Shown one piece after another: positions 1 through 7,178 of a stretch of 9,862 bases of DNA. Source of the stretch: an uncultured Oscillibacter sp. GTDB lineage: Bacteria > Bacillota_A > Clostridia > Oscillospirales > Oscillospiraceae. Positions within the stretch are counted from its first letter, which is position 1. Each line of letters begins with the position of its first letter. The stretch is taken from the NCBI GenBank assembly GCA_951800675.1, contig CATOKC010000121.1, positions 1 through 9,862 on the forward strand, in the 5' to 3' direction. A program made the translations under genes and the position numbers. The notes under the pieces are model-generated. The model ran no database searches and was not told the DNA's origin. It saw nothing but the letters and a program-made list of their open reading frames with translations.

Positions 1-733
1 TGGTGTCCCCCCGGCCGGTGCGCCCGGAGAGGTTCCGGGCCTTGATGGGGCAGGCGTGGATCTCCCGCCCGTCATAGGCGAGTACCTCGGTGTTGTGGGT
101 GATCAGAACCTCCTTTGCGCCCCAGCTGTGGAGCAGCTTCGCCGCCTCCGCCCGGTCGGTGAGGCCGGTGAGAATCTCCGCCTCCGCCGCGTCGGTTTTC
201 AGATAGTCGATTACCGGCAGGTACTCCCGCTTCTCCGCCCAGTCGTGAAAAGCCATGGTCCTGTCCGCCTCCACATGGCGCAGGAGGCACTGCACGTCCA
301 CCGCCACCTTGCCGTGCTTGGCCGCCTCGGCGAACAGCGCGCCGTCAAAGTCTCCGTAGACCAGGCCGGCAAAGTGGTAGATGTCCGCCTCAACATCCGG
401 CAGCTCCTCAAAGCGGAAGGGGTCGCACACCCCCATGGAGGTGCAGGCGCGCTTTTCCTTGTCGGCGGTGAAGTACTGGTTGCGGATGGAACACGTGGCC
501 GCGGAGGGACTCCAGTAGACGTCCGCCCCGGAGTCCCGGAACCGCTCCTCCACATCGGCGTCGGCGGGATTCAGCTTCGTGAACACCGCCGTCCGGTTCC
601 CGCTCCCGGCCGCCGCGAAGCCGGAGGCCACCACAGCGCCTCCAACCTCCCGGCGCTCGTTGCCCTGATAGTCGATGTTATGGTCCAGAGAGACCGGACC
701 GATCACCAAAACGTCGTAATATTTTCCTGCCAT
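1..733 (-). CDS. PfkB-family carbohydrate kinase (ribokinase-like), C-terminus cut off by window edge
   Basis: ATP-dependent kinase of the ribokinase/PfkB superfamily, expected to phosphorylate a sugar, sugar alcohol or nucleoside in the cytoplasm. The 244 visible residues start at an ATG with GGAGG six bases upstream. Seen: an N-terminal beta strand (YYDVLVIGPVSLDH, residues 5-18), the substrate-side glycine pair EVGGA (29-33), the family segment YLKTDAAEAEILTG (177-190), GAKEVLITHNTEVLAYDG (205-222), and the anion-hole/catalytic motif SGRTGRGDT (236-244) with D243 as the expected catalytic base. The remaining roughly 50-70 residues of the ATP lid lie beyond base 1. It is the last visible gene of the minus-strand operon, 71 bases after the ATPase stop, and a terminator-like hairpin in that gap may lower its expression. 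The substrate cannot be read from sequence; neighbours suggest it acts on the sugar or polyol released by, or imported with, the EEP/ABC system. Family assignment is firm, substrate unknown. Confidence 0.9.
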   Translation of the reverse strand, partial: MAGKYYDVLVIGPVSLDHNIDYQGNERREVGGAVVASGFAAAGSGNRTAVFTKLNPADADVEERFRDSGADVYWSPSAATCSIRNQYFTADKEKRACTSMGVCDPFRFEELPDVEADIYHFAGLVYGDFDGALFAEAAKHGKVAVDVQCLLRHVEADRTMAFHDWAEKREYLPVIDYLKTDAAEAEILTGLTDRAEAAKLLHSWGAKEVLITHNTEVLAYDGREIHACPIKARNLSGRTGRGDT

Positions 734-756
734 ATTCCGCCTCCATACACAGATTG

Positions 757-793
757 AAAACACGGGGAGCGACGGACGCCCCCCCGTGTTTTT
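757..793 (-). terminator. Terminator-like hairpin between ATPase and PfkB kinase genes
   Basis: AAAACACGGGG (757-767) and CCCCGTGTTTT (782-792) are perfect 11-base inverted arms around a 14-base loop, which can itself pair GCG with CGC. Read leftward (operon direction) the hairpin ends in UUUU. Read rightward it ends in UUUUU. Because the U run is partly inside the stem, it may act as a leaky terminator that lowers kinase expression relative to the transporter. It lies inside the gap between two same-strand genes. Confidence 0.6.
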
Positions 794-804
794 CAGGCCG
801 CCTC

Positions 805-1923
805 TTATTTCAGCACCCGCACACAGCGGTCGATCAGCGTCATGTGAACCTGATCCCCCACGTCAAACCGGCGGGTCAGCTGGGGATTGTAGACCTCCAC
901 GATGACCGGCTTGTCTCCCAGCATCACCTCGTACTCCACCTTGGCGCCGTAGTAGGTGGCCCGAGCGACCACGCCGGGCAGGGGGCCCTCCCGGTCGGAG
1001 AGCTGGACGGACTCGGGACGGACCGCCAGGCAGCAGGCGCCGCCCTCCTCCACGTTCTCCATCTTCCCGGGGACGGGAATGGAAAAGGTGTGGCCGCCGA
1101 TCTCCACCAGGGCGGCCTCTCCGCGGCGGCCTTGGAACGTGCCGTCGATGAAGTTGGCCTTGCCGATGAAGTTGGCCACAAAGCGGCTGTTCGGCTGCTC
1201 GTAGATCTCCGTGGGAGAGCCCTGCTGGCAGATGACGCCGTCCTTCATGATGACCACCCGGTCGGAGATGGCCATGGCCTCCGACTGGTCGTGGGTGACA
1301 TACAAGGAGGTGATGCCCAGCCGCTTCTGGAGGGCACGCAGCTCATCCCGCATACTCTCCCGCAGCTTGGCGTCCAGATTGCTGAGAGGCTCGTCAAACA
1401 GCAGAACGCTGGGTTCGATCACCACAGCCCGGGCCAGGGCCACCCGCTGCTGCTGGCCGCCGGAGAGCTGATTGGGGAACCGCTTCTCCATACCGCCCAG
1501 TTGCATCAGCTCCACCACGTCGTTGGTACGGCGGATGATCTCGTCCTGGGGACGCTTGGCCACCCGCAGGCCGTAGGCGATGTTCTCCCAGATATTCATG
1601 TGGGGGAAGAGAGCATAGCTCTGGAACACCATGGAAATCCCCCTCTTATTGGGAGGGACCTTGGCCACATCCCGCTCTCCGATGAACACATTGCCGCTGC
1701 TGGGATACTCAAAGCCGGAGATCATCCGCAGCGTGGTGGTCTTGCCGCAGCCGGAGGGGCCCAGCAGCGTCACCATCTCGCCGTCCTGAATCTCCAGGTT
1801 GATGCTGTCCACGGCGACAAAGTCCTTGCCGGTGTCCGGCTGCTGGAAAATCTTTGTCACGTTCTTCAAAACCACGCTGGAGCTCTTCTTGTTGAAGGCC
1901 AGCTTCTCACTCTGATTGCTCAT
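805..1923 (-). CDS. ABC transporter ATP-binding protein (AfuC/FbpC/PotA-type, with TOBE domain)
   Basis: Cytoplasmic ATPase that powers the adjacent importer; 372 residues, normal for the Fe3+/spermidine/phosphosugar (FbpC/PotA/AfuC) class. Seen: Walker A GPSGCGKT at 55-62, Q-loop Q101, signature LSGGQ at 153-157, Walker B VLLFDE at 173-178 with catalytic E178, and the switch histidine H211 in VTHDQSEAM. Residues from about 245 to the end form the C-terminal TOBE/OB-like regulatory region. The frame is open far upstream, but the start at 1923 is chosen because its ATG overlaps the permease stop as ATGA, giving translational coupling, and because the homologous region begins soon after it. All catalytic residues are intact. 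The family cannot by itself tell iron, polyamine and sugar-phosphate transporters apart; the substrate call rests on the binding protein. Confidence 0.95.
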   Translation of the reverse strand: MSNQSEKLAFNKKSSSVVLKNVTKIFQQPDTGKDFVAVDSINLEIQDGEMVTLLGPSGCGKTTTLRMISGFEYPSSGNVFIGERDVAKVPPNKRGISMVFQSYALFPHMNIWENIAYGLRVAKRPQDEIIRRTNDVVELMQLGGMEKRFPNQLSGGQQQRVALARAVVIEPSVLLFDEPLSNLDAKLRESMRDELRALQKRLGITSLYVTHDQSEAMAISDRVVIMKDGVICQQGSPTEIYEQPNSRFVANFIGKANFIDGTFQGRRGEAALVEIGGHTFSIPVPGKMENVEEGGACCLAVRPESVQLSDREGPLPGVVARATYYGAKVEYEVMLGDKPVIVEVYNPQLTRRFDVGDQVHMTLIDRCVRVLK

Positions 1924-3659
1924 TTCGTTCCCTCCGTTTTCTCTGACTTGACCTGGGGCACCTTGGAGCGGGGCGCCAGCAGCAGGTTGATCACGCCGTT
2001 GAAGATGCCGATAAATACCAGCAGGATCACCACCATCATGGTGACAAAGGCGGCGGCCTGGCTGTATTTTGCCTGATCGAACAGGGAGTAGATCTTGCTG
2101 GTCACCAGGTTCCACCGGGCGGACACCAGGAAGATTACCGCGCTGACGGCGGTAATGGCCTTGGTAAAGGAGTACACGATGCCGGAGAAGAAGGCGTTGC
2201 GCAGCATGGGCAGCGTGATGCGCCGGAAGGAATAGCCGGTGTCCGCGCCCAAAATAGTGGAGGCCTCCTCAATGGAGTTGTCGATCTGCAGCAGCGTGGT
2301 GGTGCCGGACTCAATGGCCACCGGCATGTTTCGGAAGGTGAACACGATGACCAGGATCACGGCGGTGCCGGTGAGGACCAGGGGTTTGGTGTTGAAGGCC
2401 AGCACATAGCTGATACCCAGCACCGTGCCGGGGACGGCGAACATCAGCACGGAGGAGATCTCGATGAACCGCTTGCCGTAATAGCTGCGTTTGGCGGTGA
2501 TGTAGGCGATGACCATGCCAAAAAGTCCGCCCACAAGCGCGGAGATCAGACCCAGGACCATGGAGTTTTTCAGACTGTCCCAGCCGTAGGCCAGGGCCTT
2601 TTTGTACTGGTCCAGGGTCAGCGTATAGTCATAGCCCCAGGTCCTGATGAAGGAACCGTAGATCACGCTGCCGTACAGCAGGATGATCACTGCCGCCACA
2701 GCCAGGCAGAAGGCGAAGAGGGGCCACTTGATATGGGGTTCGTCAATGAGCTTCCGAGCCTGGGTGGGCTTGCCGGTGACAGTGACAAAGCTCTTCTTTC
2801 CCACCCAGTATTTATTAAAGAGATATGCGGCTACCGCGGGAAGGAGCAGCAGCAGGGCCAGCACGGAACCCTTTTGCATATCATAGCTTCCGGTGATAAT
2901 CTGGTAGACCTCAATGGAGAGCGTGGAGAACTCGCCGCCGATGGTGGCGGGGTTGGAGAAGTCCTCCAGGGACTGGATGAACACCAGCAGACAGCCGGAG
3001 ATGATCCCCGGCAGGGACAGCGGAAACGTCACCGTCCAGAAGGTATGCCAGCGGCTGGCGCCCATGTTGCAGGCCGCGTCCTCCACAGAGGCGTCGATGC
3101 TGGAGAGGATGCCGGAGAGGGTCAGGTAGGCCACCGGGAAAAAGCTGATGACCTGAACCACAATCAGGCTGCCCATGCCGTAGACGTTGTTGCCGGTGAT
3201 GCCCAGCAGCGTCTTGGTGATAAAGCCCTGCTTGCCGAAGAGGAAGATGATGGACAAAGACAGGATGAACGGCGGGGACAGGATCGGCAGCGTGGCGATG
3301 GTCTTCAAAAACCGCTTGCCGGGAACGTTGGTGCGGGTGATGGTATAGGCGAATATGTACCCGATGAAGGTGGAGATGACCGCCACCACCAGTCCCAGCA
3401 GCATGGTGCGTCCAAACACCCGCAGGTAGCGGGAGGTGGAGAGAATCGTCCCCAGGTTTACCAGGGAGAAATTGCCCTCCGCGTCGGTGAGACTGAAAAT
3501 CAGGATCTTGAGCAGGGGATAGATGACGAACAGGAGAAGCAGCAGAATCGTGAGGACCACCGCCGCCAGCAGGATTGGCTGGCGCAGGATCATCTTGGTC
3601 TCGTTCAGCTTCTTCACCCGGGCGGCGCTCTTGCCGCCCGCGCCGGCGGAATTTGCCAT
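1920..3659 (-). CDS. ABC transporter permease, fused two-domain (FbpB/AfuB-type)
   Basis: Integral membrane channel of the importer; 579 residues carrying two complete permease halves, so a single polypeptide supplies both membrane subunits. Seen: a basic N-terminus, then a strong hydrophobic segment (27-57), and two EAA loops that contact the ATPase: EDAACNMGASRWHTF within 193-222 and EEASTILGADTGYSF within 464-493. A soluble linker at about 284-312 separates the halves, and roughly twelve membrane helices are visible. The start at 3659 is chosen over an upstream in-frame extension because a GGAGGG ribosome site precedes this ATG and the upstream frame runs through the intercistronic hairpins. 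The stop overlaps the ATPase start by four bases (ATGA). The fused arrangement is standard for FbpB/AfuB-type transporters and is not itself unusual. Confidence 0.95.
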   Translation of the reverse strand: MANSAGAGGKSAARVKKLNETKMILRQPILLAAVVLTILLLLLFVIYPLLKILIFSLTDAEGNFSLVNLGTILSTSRYLRVFGRTMLLGLVVAVISTFIGYIFAYTITRTNVPGKRFLKTIATLPILSPPFILSLSIIFLFGKQGFITKTLLGITGNNVYGMGSLIVVQVISFFPVAYLTLSGILSSIDASVEDAACNMGASRWHTFWTVTFPLSLPGIISGCLLVFIQSLEDFSNPATIGGEFSTLSIEVYQIITGSYDMQKGSVLALLLLLPAVAAYLFNKYWVGKKSFVTVTGKPTQARKLIDEPHIKWPLFAFCLAVAAVIILLYGSVIYGSFIRTWGYDYTLTLDQYKKALAYGWDSLKNSMVLGLISALVGGLFGMVIAYITAKRSYYGKRFIEISSVLMFAVPGTVLGISYVLAFNTKPLVLTGTAVILVIVFTFRNMPVAIESGTTTLLQIDNSIEEASTILGADTGYSFRRITLPMLRNAFFSGIVYSFTKAITAVSAVIFLVSARWNLVTSKIYSLFDQAKYSQAAAFVTMMVVILLVFIGIFNGVINLLLAPRSKVPQVKSEKTEGTK

Positions 3660-3689
3660 AGTGGGTCCCTCCTGTGCAGTTAGTGGGGC

Positions 3690-3721
3690 GGGGCCTCCTC
3701 CCCTGACAGGGAGGAGGCCCC
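3690..3721 (-). other. Very stable intercistronic hairpin between binding protein and permease
   Basis: GGGGCCTCCTCCC (3690-3702) and its exact complement (3709-3721) form a perfect 13-bp GC-rich stem with a 6-base loop. There is no U run after it in the direction of transcription, so it is not a standard terminator. In binding-protein-dependent operons such structures commonly shield the 3' end of the binding-protein mRNA and give more binding protein than permease. That role is inferred here. Confidence 0.75.
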
Positions 3722-3726
3722 TGTAA

Positions 3727-3749
3727 GCGGCGGACACACTGTCCGCTGC
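3727..3749 (-). other. Second hairpin directly after the binding-protein stop codon
   Basis: GCGGACA (3730-3736) and TGTCCGC (3740-3746) form a 7-bp stem with a 3-base loop; beyond one mismatch, two further base pairs can form. It lies four bases beyond the stop codon of the binding-protein gene and is followed in the transcript by the 13-bp hairpin at 3690-3721, giving a tandem pair. Confidence 0.55.
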
Positions 3750-3753
3750 CGGT

Positions 3754-4860
3754 TTACTCCTTGGGGGCGCTGGCGATCTTCTCCTCGAACTGGTTGCAGT
3801 AATCGCTCTTGGCGCCGGCGGCCCAGACGGCGTCATAGTCAATGACCTCCACCTGATCCAGCGTCACCAGACCTTCGGCCACGGCGGCCTTGGTGTTGGT
3901 GGGTACGCGGAAGGAGTTGTTCTCCGCATACAGGCCCTGGCCCTTTTCAGAGCACATCCAGTCGATGAACAGCTTGGCGTTTTCCTGCTCCTCGGCCTTG
4001 CCGCCTTTGATGAGGGCGGTGGCGCCCACCTCGTAGCCGGTGCCGTCGGAGGGGAAGGACAGCTCGATGGGGTAGCCCTCGGCGGTGGGCTGCAGGCCGT
4101 CGTGGGAGAAGGTCAGCGCGATGGCGGCCTCACCCATGGCCACGGCGTTGGGGGCCGCCGCGCCGGACTTGGTGTACTGGGACATGTTGTTGTTCAGCTG
4201 GCCCAGGTACTCCCAGACCCCGTCGTCGCCCTTGAGCTGAACCAGGGTGGCCAGCACAGTGTAGGCGGTGCCGGAGGTAGCGGGGTGGGCCATGATAATC
4301 TCGCCCTTATAGGCGGGGTCCAGCAGGTCCGCCCAGCTGCCGGGATAGGACATGCCTTTGTCGGCAAACCACTCCTTGTTGCAGGCGAAGGCGATGCAGC
4401 CCACATAGATCGGGTTCCAGGTGCCGGTGGGATCGATATAGGAGGCGGGGGTGTTGCCCAGCTCAGAGGACTGATAAGGCTCCAGCAGGCCCTTCTCCAC
4501 GGCGGCGATGTAGTTGTCCGTGGAGCCGCCGAACATCAGCGTGGCCTGGGGATTCTCCTTCTCGGCCTCCACACGGGTCAGCATCTCGCCGGCGGAGAGG
4601 CGGATGTAGTTGACCTTGATGCCGGTCTCCTTCTCAAACTCGTTGAAATAGTAGACCACCTCAGCCTCGGGGAAGGCGGTGTAGACGGTGAGTTCCTTGC
4701 TGCCGGAGGGGGCCGCAGGCTCCGCCGCATTGGAATCGCCGCCGCTATCGGCCGGGGGCTGCTGTGCCGTGTCTCCGCCACCGCCGCCGCAGGCGGTCAG
4801 CGCCAGCAGCATCACGGCGGTCAGCACCATTGCAAGAACGCGTTTGGTAGACTTCTTCAT
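3754..4860 (-). CDS. ABC transporter solute-binding lipoprotein, FbpA/AfuA fold, probable sugar-phosphate binder
   Basis: Extracellular lipid-anchored receptor of the importer, 368 residues. Seen: basic N-terminus and hydrophobic core, lipobox LTAC with lipidated C24, then a low-complexity Gly/Asp/Ala/Pro/Ser linker to about residue 54. The mature fold starts at KELTVYTAFPE (55-65), and a two-lobed type II binding protein follows. PATSGTAYT (193-201) is the ligand/phosphate-side loop of this family. FSHDG carries H253-D254, followed by E277 in GYEVGA. From memory, AfuA (Actinobacillus hexose-phosphate receptor) uses H205, D206 and E229; the spacing (1 and 24 residues) is identical. The adjacent C-terminal tyrosines that bind Fe3+ in FbpA are absent. 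ATG at 4860 has AAGGAG upstream and hairpins flank the gene. Class is certain; sugar-phosphate specificity is inferred. Confidence 0.93.
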   Translation of the reverse strand: MKKSTKRVLAMVLTAVMLLALTACGGGGGDTAQQPPADSGGDSNAAEPAAPSGSKELTVYTAFPEAEVVYYFNEFEKETGIKVNYIRLSAGEMLTRVEAEKENPQATLMFGGSTDNYIAAVEKGLLEPYQSSELGNTPASYIDPTGTWNPIYVGCIAFACNKEWFADKGMSYPGSWADLLDPAYKGEIIMAHPATSGTAYTVLATLVQLKGDDGVWEYLGQLNNNMSQYTKSGAAAPNAVAMGEAAIALTFSHDGLQPTAEGYPIELSFPSDGTGYEVGATALIKGGKAEEQENAKLFIDWMCSEKGQGLYAENNSFRVPTNTKAAVAEGLVTLDQVEVIDYDAVWAAGAKSDYCNQFEEKIASAPKE

Positions 4861-4900
4861 GATCGTTTCTCCTTTTCATTCAACTGTGGTGGTATGTGTA

Positions 4901-4918
4901 TCCATGCCTCCGCATGGA
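4901..4918 (-). other. Small intercistronic hairpin upstream of the binding-protein gene
   Basis: TCCATGC (4901-4907) and GCATGGA (4912-4918) form a 7-bp stem with a CTCC loop, in the 70-base gap between the EEP hydrolase stop and the binding-protein ribosome site. There is no U run, so it is probably a processing or stability element rather than a terminator. Together with the two hairpins after the gene, the binding-protein cistron is bracketed by structure. Confidence 0.5.
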
Positions 4919-4930
4919 GGGATCACCCAA

Positions 4931-5965
4931 TCAGCCCAGGCGGCACATGGCCCAGACCGCGTTGTGGTCGGACAGCTCCGCCCCGGTGAAGGCCGCCAGC
5001 GCCGAGCCGGGACGGGCGTAGGTCAGGTCCTCCCGTGCGGTGGAGACCATGCGGCTCTCCCCCGCCGGGGCGCCCCGCAGCATAATCCAGTCCAGCCGCA
5101 GCGGCAGAAAGTCTCCCCCTGGCAGGGGCTTACGCCGGGTGTGTCTCGGCTCCCCCGGCACGATCTCATAGCCCGCCTCCGCCGCCATGGGCAAAAGCTC
5201 CTCAAACTGGAACACGTCCTCCAGGCAGCGGCGGCGCAGCTCGGAACTTGCGGCGATGACGCCGATGTCCTCCTTGTCCCGGCCGTCGAAGGTGTTGGTG
5301 TTCAGATCGCCCCCCAGGATCACCGGCATGCCCGGCAGTTCCCGTTCCACCGCGTCCAAAATGGCCCGCATCTGACGGCCGCGGCCCGGGCCGTCGGCCC
5401 GGTTTTCCAGGTGGATGGACACGGTCCCCAGGGGCCGCCCTCCCACATCCAGCTCCGCGAACACCGCCAGCCGCCCGCCGATGCGCCTCTGGCGGTCAAA
5501 GTACCAGTTGTACTCCTCCGGCAACCGGATGACTCCTGCCCGGCGGATGGGCCAGCGGGAGAACACGGCGTTGCCGTGGAAGCCCTTCTCATTTTCATCG
5601 TTCACCAGCTCGATGAACTCCAGACCCCAGGCGTAGTTCAGGCCGAAGGCCGCCGCCAGCTCCCGGGCGGTGTTTTTGTTGCCGGACCGGGCACAGCCGT
5701 CGTCCAGCTCGTTGGCCAGGATCAGGTCGAAGGGCCGGATATCCGGGCAGTCTCGCAGAAAATCCTGAATCTCCTCCAGGTGAACGCCCCGCTCCATGTT
5801 AAACATCAGCACCCCAAGGACCTCCGGCGCCGTCTCCGGCGGGGGCACGAAGTTGTCGGTCTCCGCCTCCCCGAACTGGGGGATCATAGCCATGACCTCC
5901 TCCTGGGACCGGGTGTCCAGCAGCGCCCCCAGGGCCTTGCGCTCCTCCAGTGAAATTCCTCTCAT
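4931..5965 (-). CDS. EEP-superfamily (endonuclease/exonuclease/phosphatase) metal-dependent hydrolase
   Basis: Mg2+-dependent phosphoesterase of the DNase I/sphingomyelinase/inositol-phosphatase fold, 344 residues, with no signal peptide, so cytoplasmic. The motif series is complete and in order: FNMERG (N56), ANELDDG (metal-binding E86), GNAVFSRWPI (131-140), SIHLENRA (catalytic-side H185), GGDLNT (D220, N222), LDWIM (D292) and SDHNAVWA (D333, catalytic H334). The first ~45 residues lie outside the core domain. The start at 5965 has GGAGGGA six bases upstream and overlaps the regulator stop as ATGA, so the two are probably coupled. Placement ahead of a sugar-phosphate-type ABC importer suggests it cleaves a phosphodiester or phosphomonoester of the imported compound, for example a glycerophospho-sugar. 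That is inferred; the fold alone also covers nucleases, but a nuclease would be an odd partner here. Confidence 0.88.
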   Translation of the reverse strand: MRGISLEERKALGALLDTRSQEEVMAMIPQFGEAETDNFVPPPETAPEVLGVLMFNMERGVHLEEIQDFLRDCPDIRPFDLILANELDDGCARSGNKNTARELAAAFGLNYAWGLEFIELVNDENEKGFHGNAVFSRWPIRRAGVIRLPEEYNWYFDRQRRIGGRLAVFAELDVGGRPLGTVSIHLENRADGPGRGRQMRAILDAVERELPGMPVILGGDLNTNTFDGRDKEDIGVIAASSELRRRCLEDVFQFEELLPMAAEAGYEIVPGEPRHTRRKPLPGGDFLPLRLDWIMLRGAPAGESRMVSTAREDLTYARPGSALAAFTGAELSDHNAVWAMCRLG

Positions 5966-6984
5966 GACATTCCCTCCTGTGCTTCTCTTTTTCGGCAGGT
6001 GGAGCGGATAATCAGCTCCGGCTGAAGGACGTCCCTGGTCTGTATGTTCTCTCCGCCGGTTTTTTTCAGCAGGCGGTCCACCGCCAGCCGGCCCGCCCGG
6101 AACTTTTTCTGTGAGACAGTGGTGAGTTCCATCTGCGGCAGGCCTCCAAAAGAGATGTTATCAAACCCGACCAGGGAGAGGTCCTCCGGTATCCGGAGAC
6201 CGCAGGCCTCAGCCGCCTCAAGAATTTTCACCGCCGCCATATCGGAGTAGGCGAGAACCGCGTCCGGGCGCTCTTTGCTCCGGAAGAGCTTTTCAGCCTG
6301 TTCGCCGCACCATTGCAGCAGGCCGCTCTCCTCTCCCGCCCAAGTGATCTCCCGGCAGGGCCGGCCGTTCAGCGCCATGGAGCGCCGGTATCCCGCAAGT
6401 CTCTGCTCCAGGGTCCGGGTCCCCTGCCGGCCTCCCAGAAAGACAATTTCGCGGTGGCCAAGGAGATGCAGATACTGCGCCGCCTCATAGGCCCCCCGGG
6501 CGTTATCCGCCTCCACATAACTGCAGTCAGGCCCGTGGTTGCTTCCAAGATAGACACAGGGCATATCCCCCAGCAATGCCCCGTGCTTGCTCTGTGAATC
6601 GGGGGAAGAGGCGGTAATCAGCATCCCGTCCACCCTGTGGGACAGCAGCTGGTCAATGGCCTCCAGCTCGTATGCCGGGTCGTGCAGCGTGTTGATGAGA
6701 ATCGCCCTGTATCCCGCCTCCGCCGCGCGGCCCTCCATCGCTGTGCAGAGGGCGGAGAAATAGGGGTTTGAGATGTCCGGAACGATAATGCCGATGGTAT
6801 GCGTCTCCTGCCCCGCAAGGCCCTTGGCCGTAATGTCCGGGACATAACTCAGCGCCTCGCAGGCGTCACGGACGGCTTTTTTGGTCTTTGGGGTAATCGC
6901 GGGATGGTCGTTCAACGCCCGGGAGACCGTGGAGGTGCTCACCCCCGCCAGCGCCGCTATATCTCGAACTGTCACTCGCTTCAT
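5962..6984 (-). CDS. LacI-family transcriptional regulator (first gene of the importer operon)
   Basis: Repressor-type regulator of 340 residues, normal length for the LacI/GalR family. Seen: N-terminal helix-turn-helix VTVRDIAALAGVSTSTVSRALN (4-25), hinge region with YVPDITAKGLAG (47-58) including the minor-groove leucine, then a periplasmic-binding-protein-like effector domain starting at THTIGIIVPDISNPYF (61-76) and ending with the family motif LSLVGFDNISFGGLPQMELTTV. It is the first gene of the minus-strand operon, immediately behind the promoter at 7035-7063 and its operator-like site, so autoregulation is likely. Its ATG overlap with the EEP gene ties regulator and enzyme synthesis together. 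The effector is unknown; an imported sugar, its phosphate or a breakdown product is the natural guess. Confidence 0.95.
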   Translation of the reverse strand: MKRVTVRDIAALAGVSTSTVSRALNDHPAITPKTKKAVRDACEALSYVPDITAKGLAGQETHTIGIIVPDISNPYFSALCTAMEGRAAEAGYRAILINTLHDPAYELEAIDQLLSHRVDGMLITASSPDSQSKHGALLGDMPCVYLGSNHGPDCSYVEADNARGAYEAAQYLHLLGHREIVFLGGRQGTRTLEQRLAGYRRSMALNGRPCREITWAGEESGLLQWCGEQAEKLFRSKERPDAVLAYSDMAAVKILEAAEACGLRIPEDLSLVGFDNISFGGLPQMELTTVSQKKFRAGRLAVDRLLKKTGGENIQTRDVLQPELIIRSTCRKREAQEGMS

Positions 6985-7013
6985 GGTATTCTACTCTATC
7001 CTTGCAGCGTTTC

Positions 7014-7028
7014 ATGCAACCGTTTTCT
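7014..7028 (-). promoter_or_regulatory. Operator/cre-like site just downstream of the importer-operon promoter
   Basis: ATGCAACCGTTTTCT reads as a LacI-family operator with a central CG; it matches 10 of the 11 specified bases of the CcpA cre consensus WTGNAANCGNWWNCA (last A is T). It begins within ten bases of the -10 box of the leftward promoter, a position suited to repression. The first 13 bases recur exactly at 7264-7276. Candidate binders are CcpA or either local LacI-family protein; sequence cannot decide. Confidence 0.6.
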
Positions 7029-7034
7029 TTTATT

Positions 7035-7063
7035 AAAATATCACAGCGGGTAAAAATCGTCAA
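7035..7063 (-). promoter_or_regulatory. Sigma-A promoter for the leftward importer operon
   Basis: On the minus strand, TTGACG (7063-7058) and TATTTT (7040-7035) are separated by exactly 17 bases, giving a good housekeeping promoter. The predicted start near 7028 leaves a leader of about 45 bases before the regulator ATG at 6984 and places the operator-like site over the first transcribed bases. Confidence 0.7.
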
Positions 7064-7126
7064 TCCACAAAACTATTTTCTGTAATTTCTCCAAAAACCA
7101 CTCTTGTTTTTGTGCAAAAACGCCTG

Positions 7127-7166
7127 TTGATATTCCATTGCTTTTTTGTATATTTTCACCTATAAT
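7127..7166 (+). promoter_or_regulatory. Promoter(s) for the rightward LacI-family gene
   Basis: Two overlapping candidates lie in AT-rich DNA: TTGCTT (7138-7143) -17- TATAAT (7161-7166), with a perfect -10 box, and TTGATA (7127-7132) -16- TATATT (7149-7154). The first is preferred. Transcription from it would start near 7173 and give an unusually long leader of about 125 bases before the ATG at 7298. I see no good promoter closer to the gene. Confidence 0.55.
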
Positions 7167-7178
7167 GTCATGTAAAGA

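Noticed and set aside
754..2076. Long open frame (440 codons) on the plus strand opposite the ATPase gene
   Set aside because: It is antisense to a clear ABC ATPase with all motifs, its translation is low-complexity His/Leu/Gly-rich, and such frames are a by-product of high-GC codon use. Similar frames at 2733-3683, 4102-4989, 4688-5953 and 7418-8365 (minus strand) were rejected for the same reason.
3754..4860. Ferric-iron binding protein (FbpA) function
   Set aside because: The fold family fits, but the adjacent iron-ligand tyrosines are absent and the operon contains a sugar kinase and a phosphoesterase.
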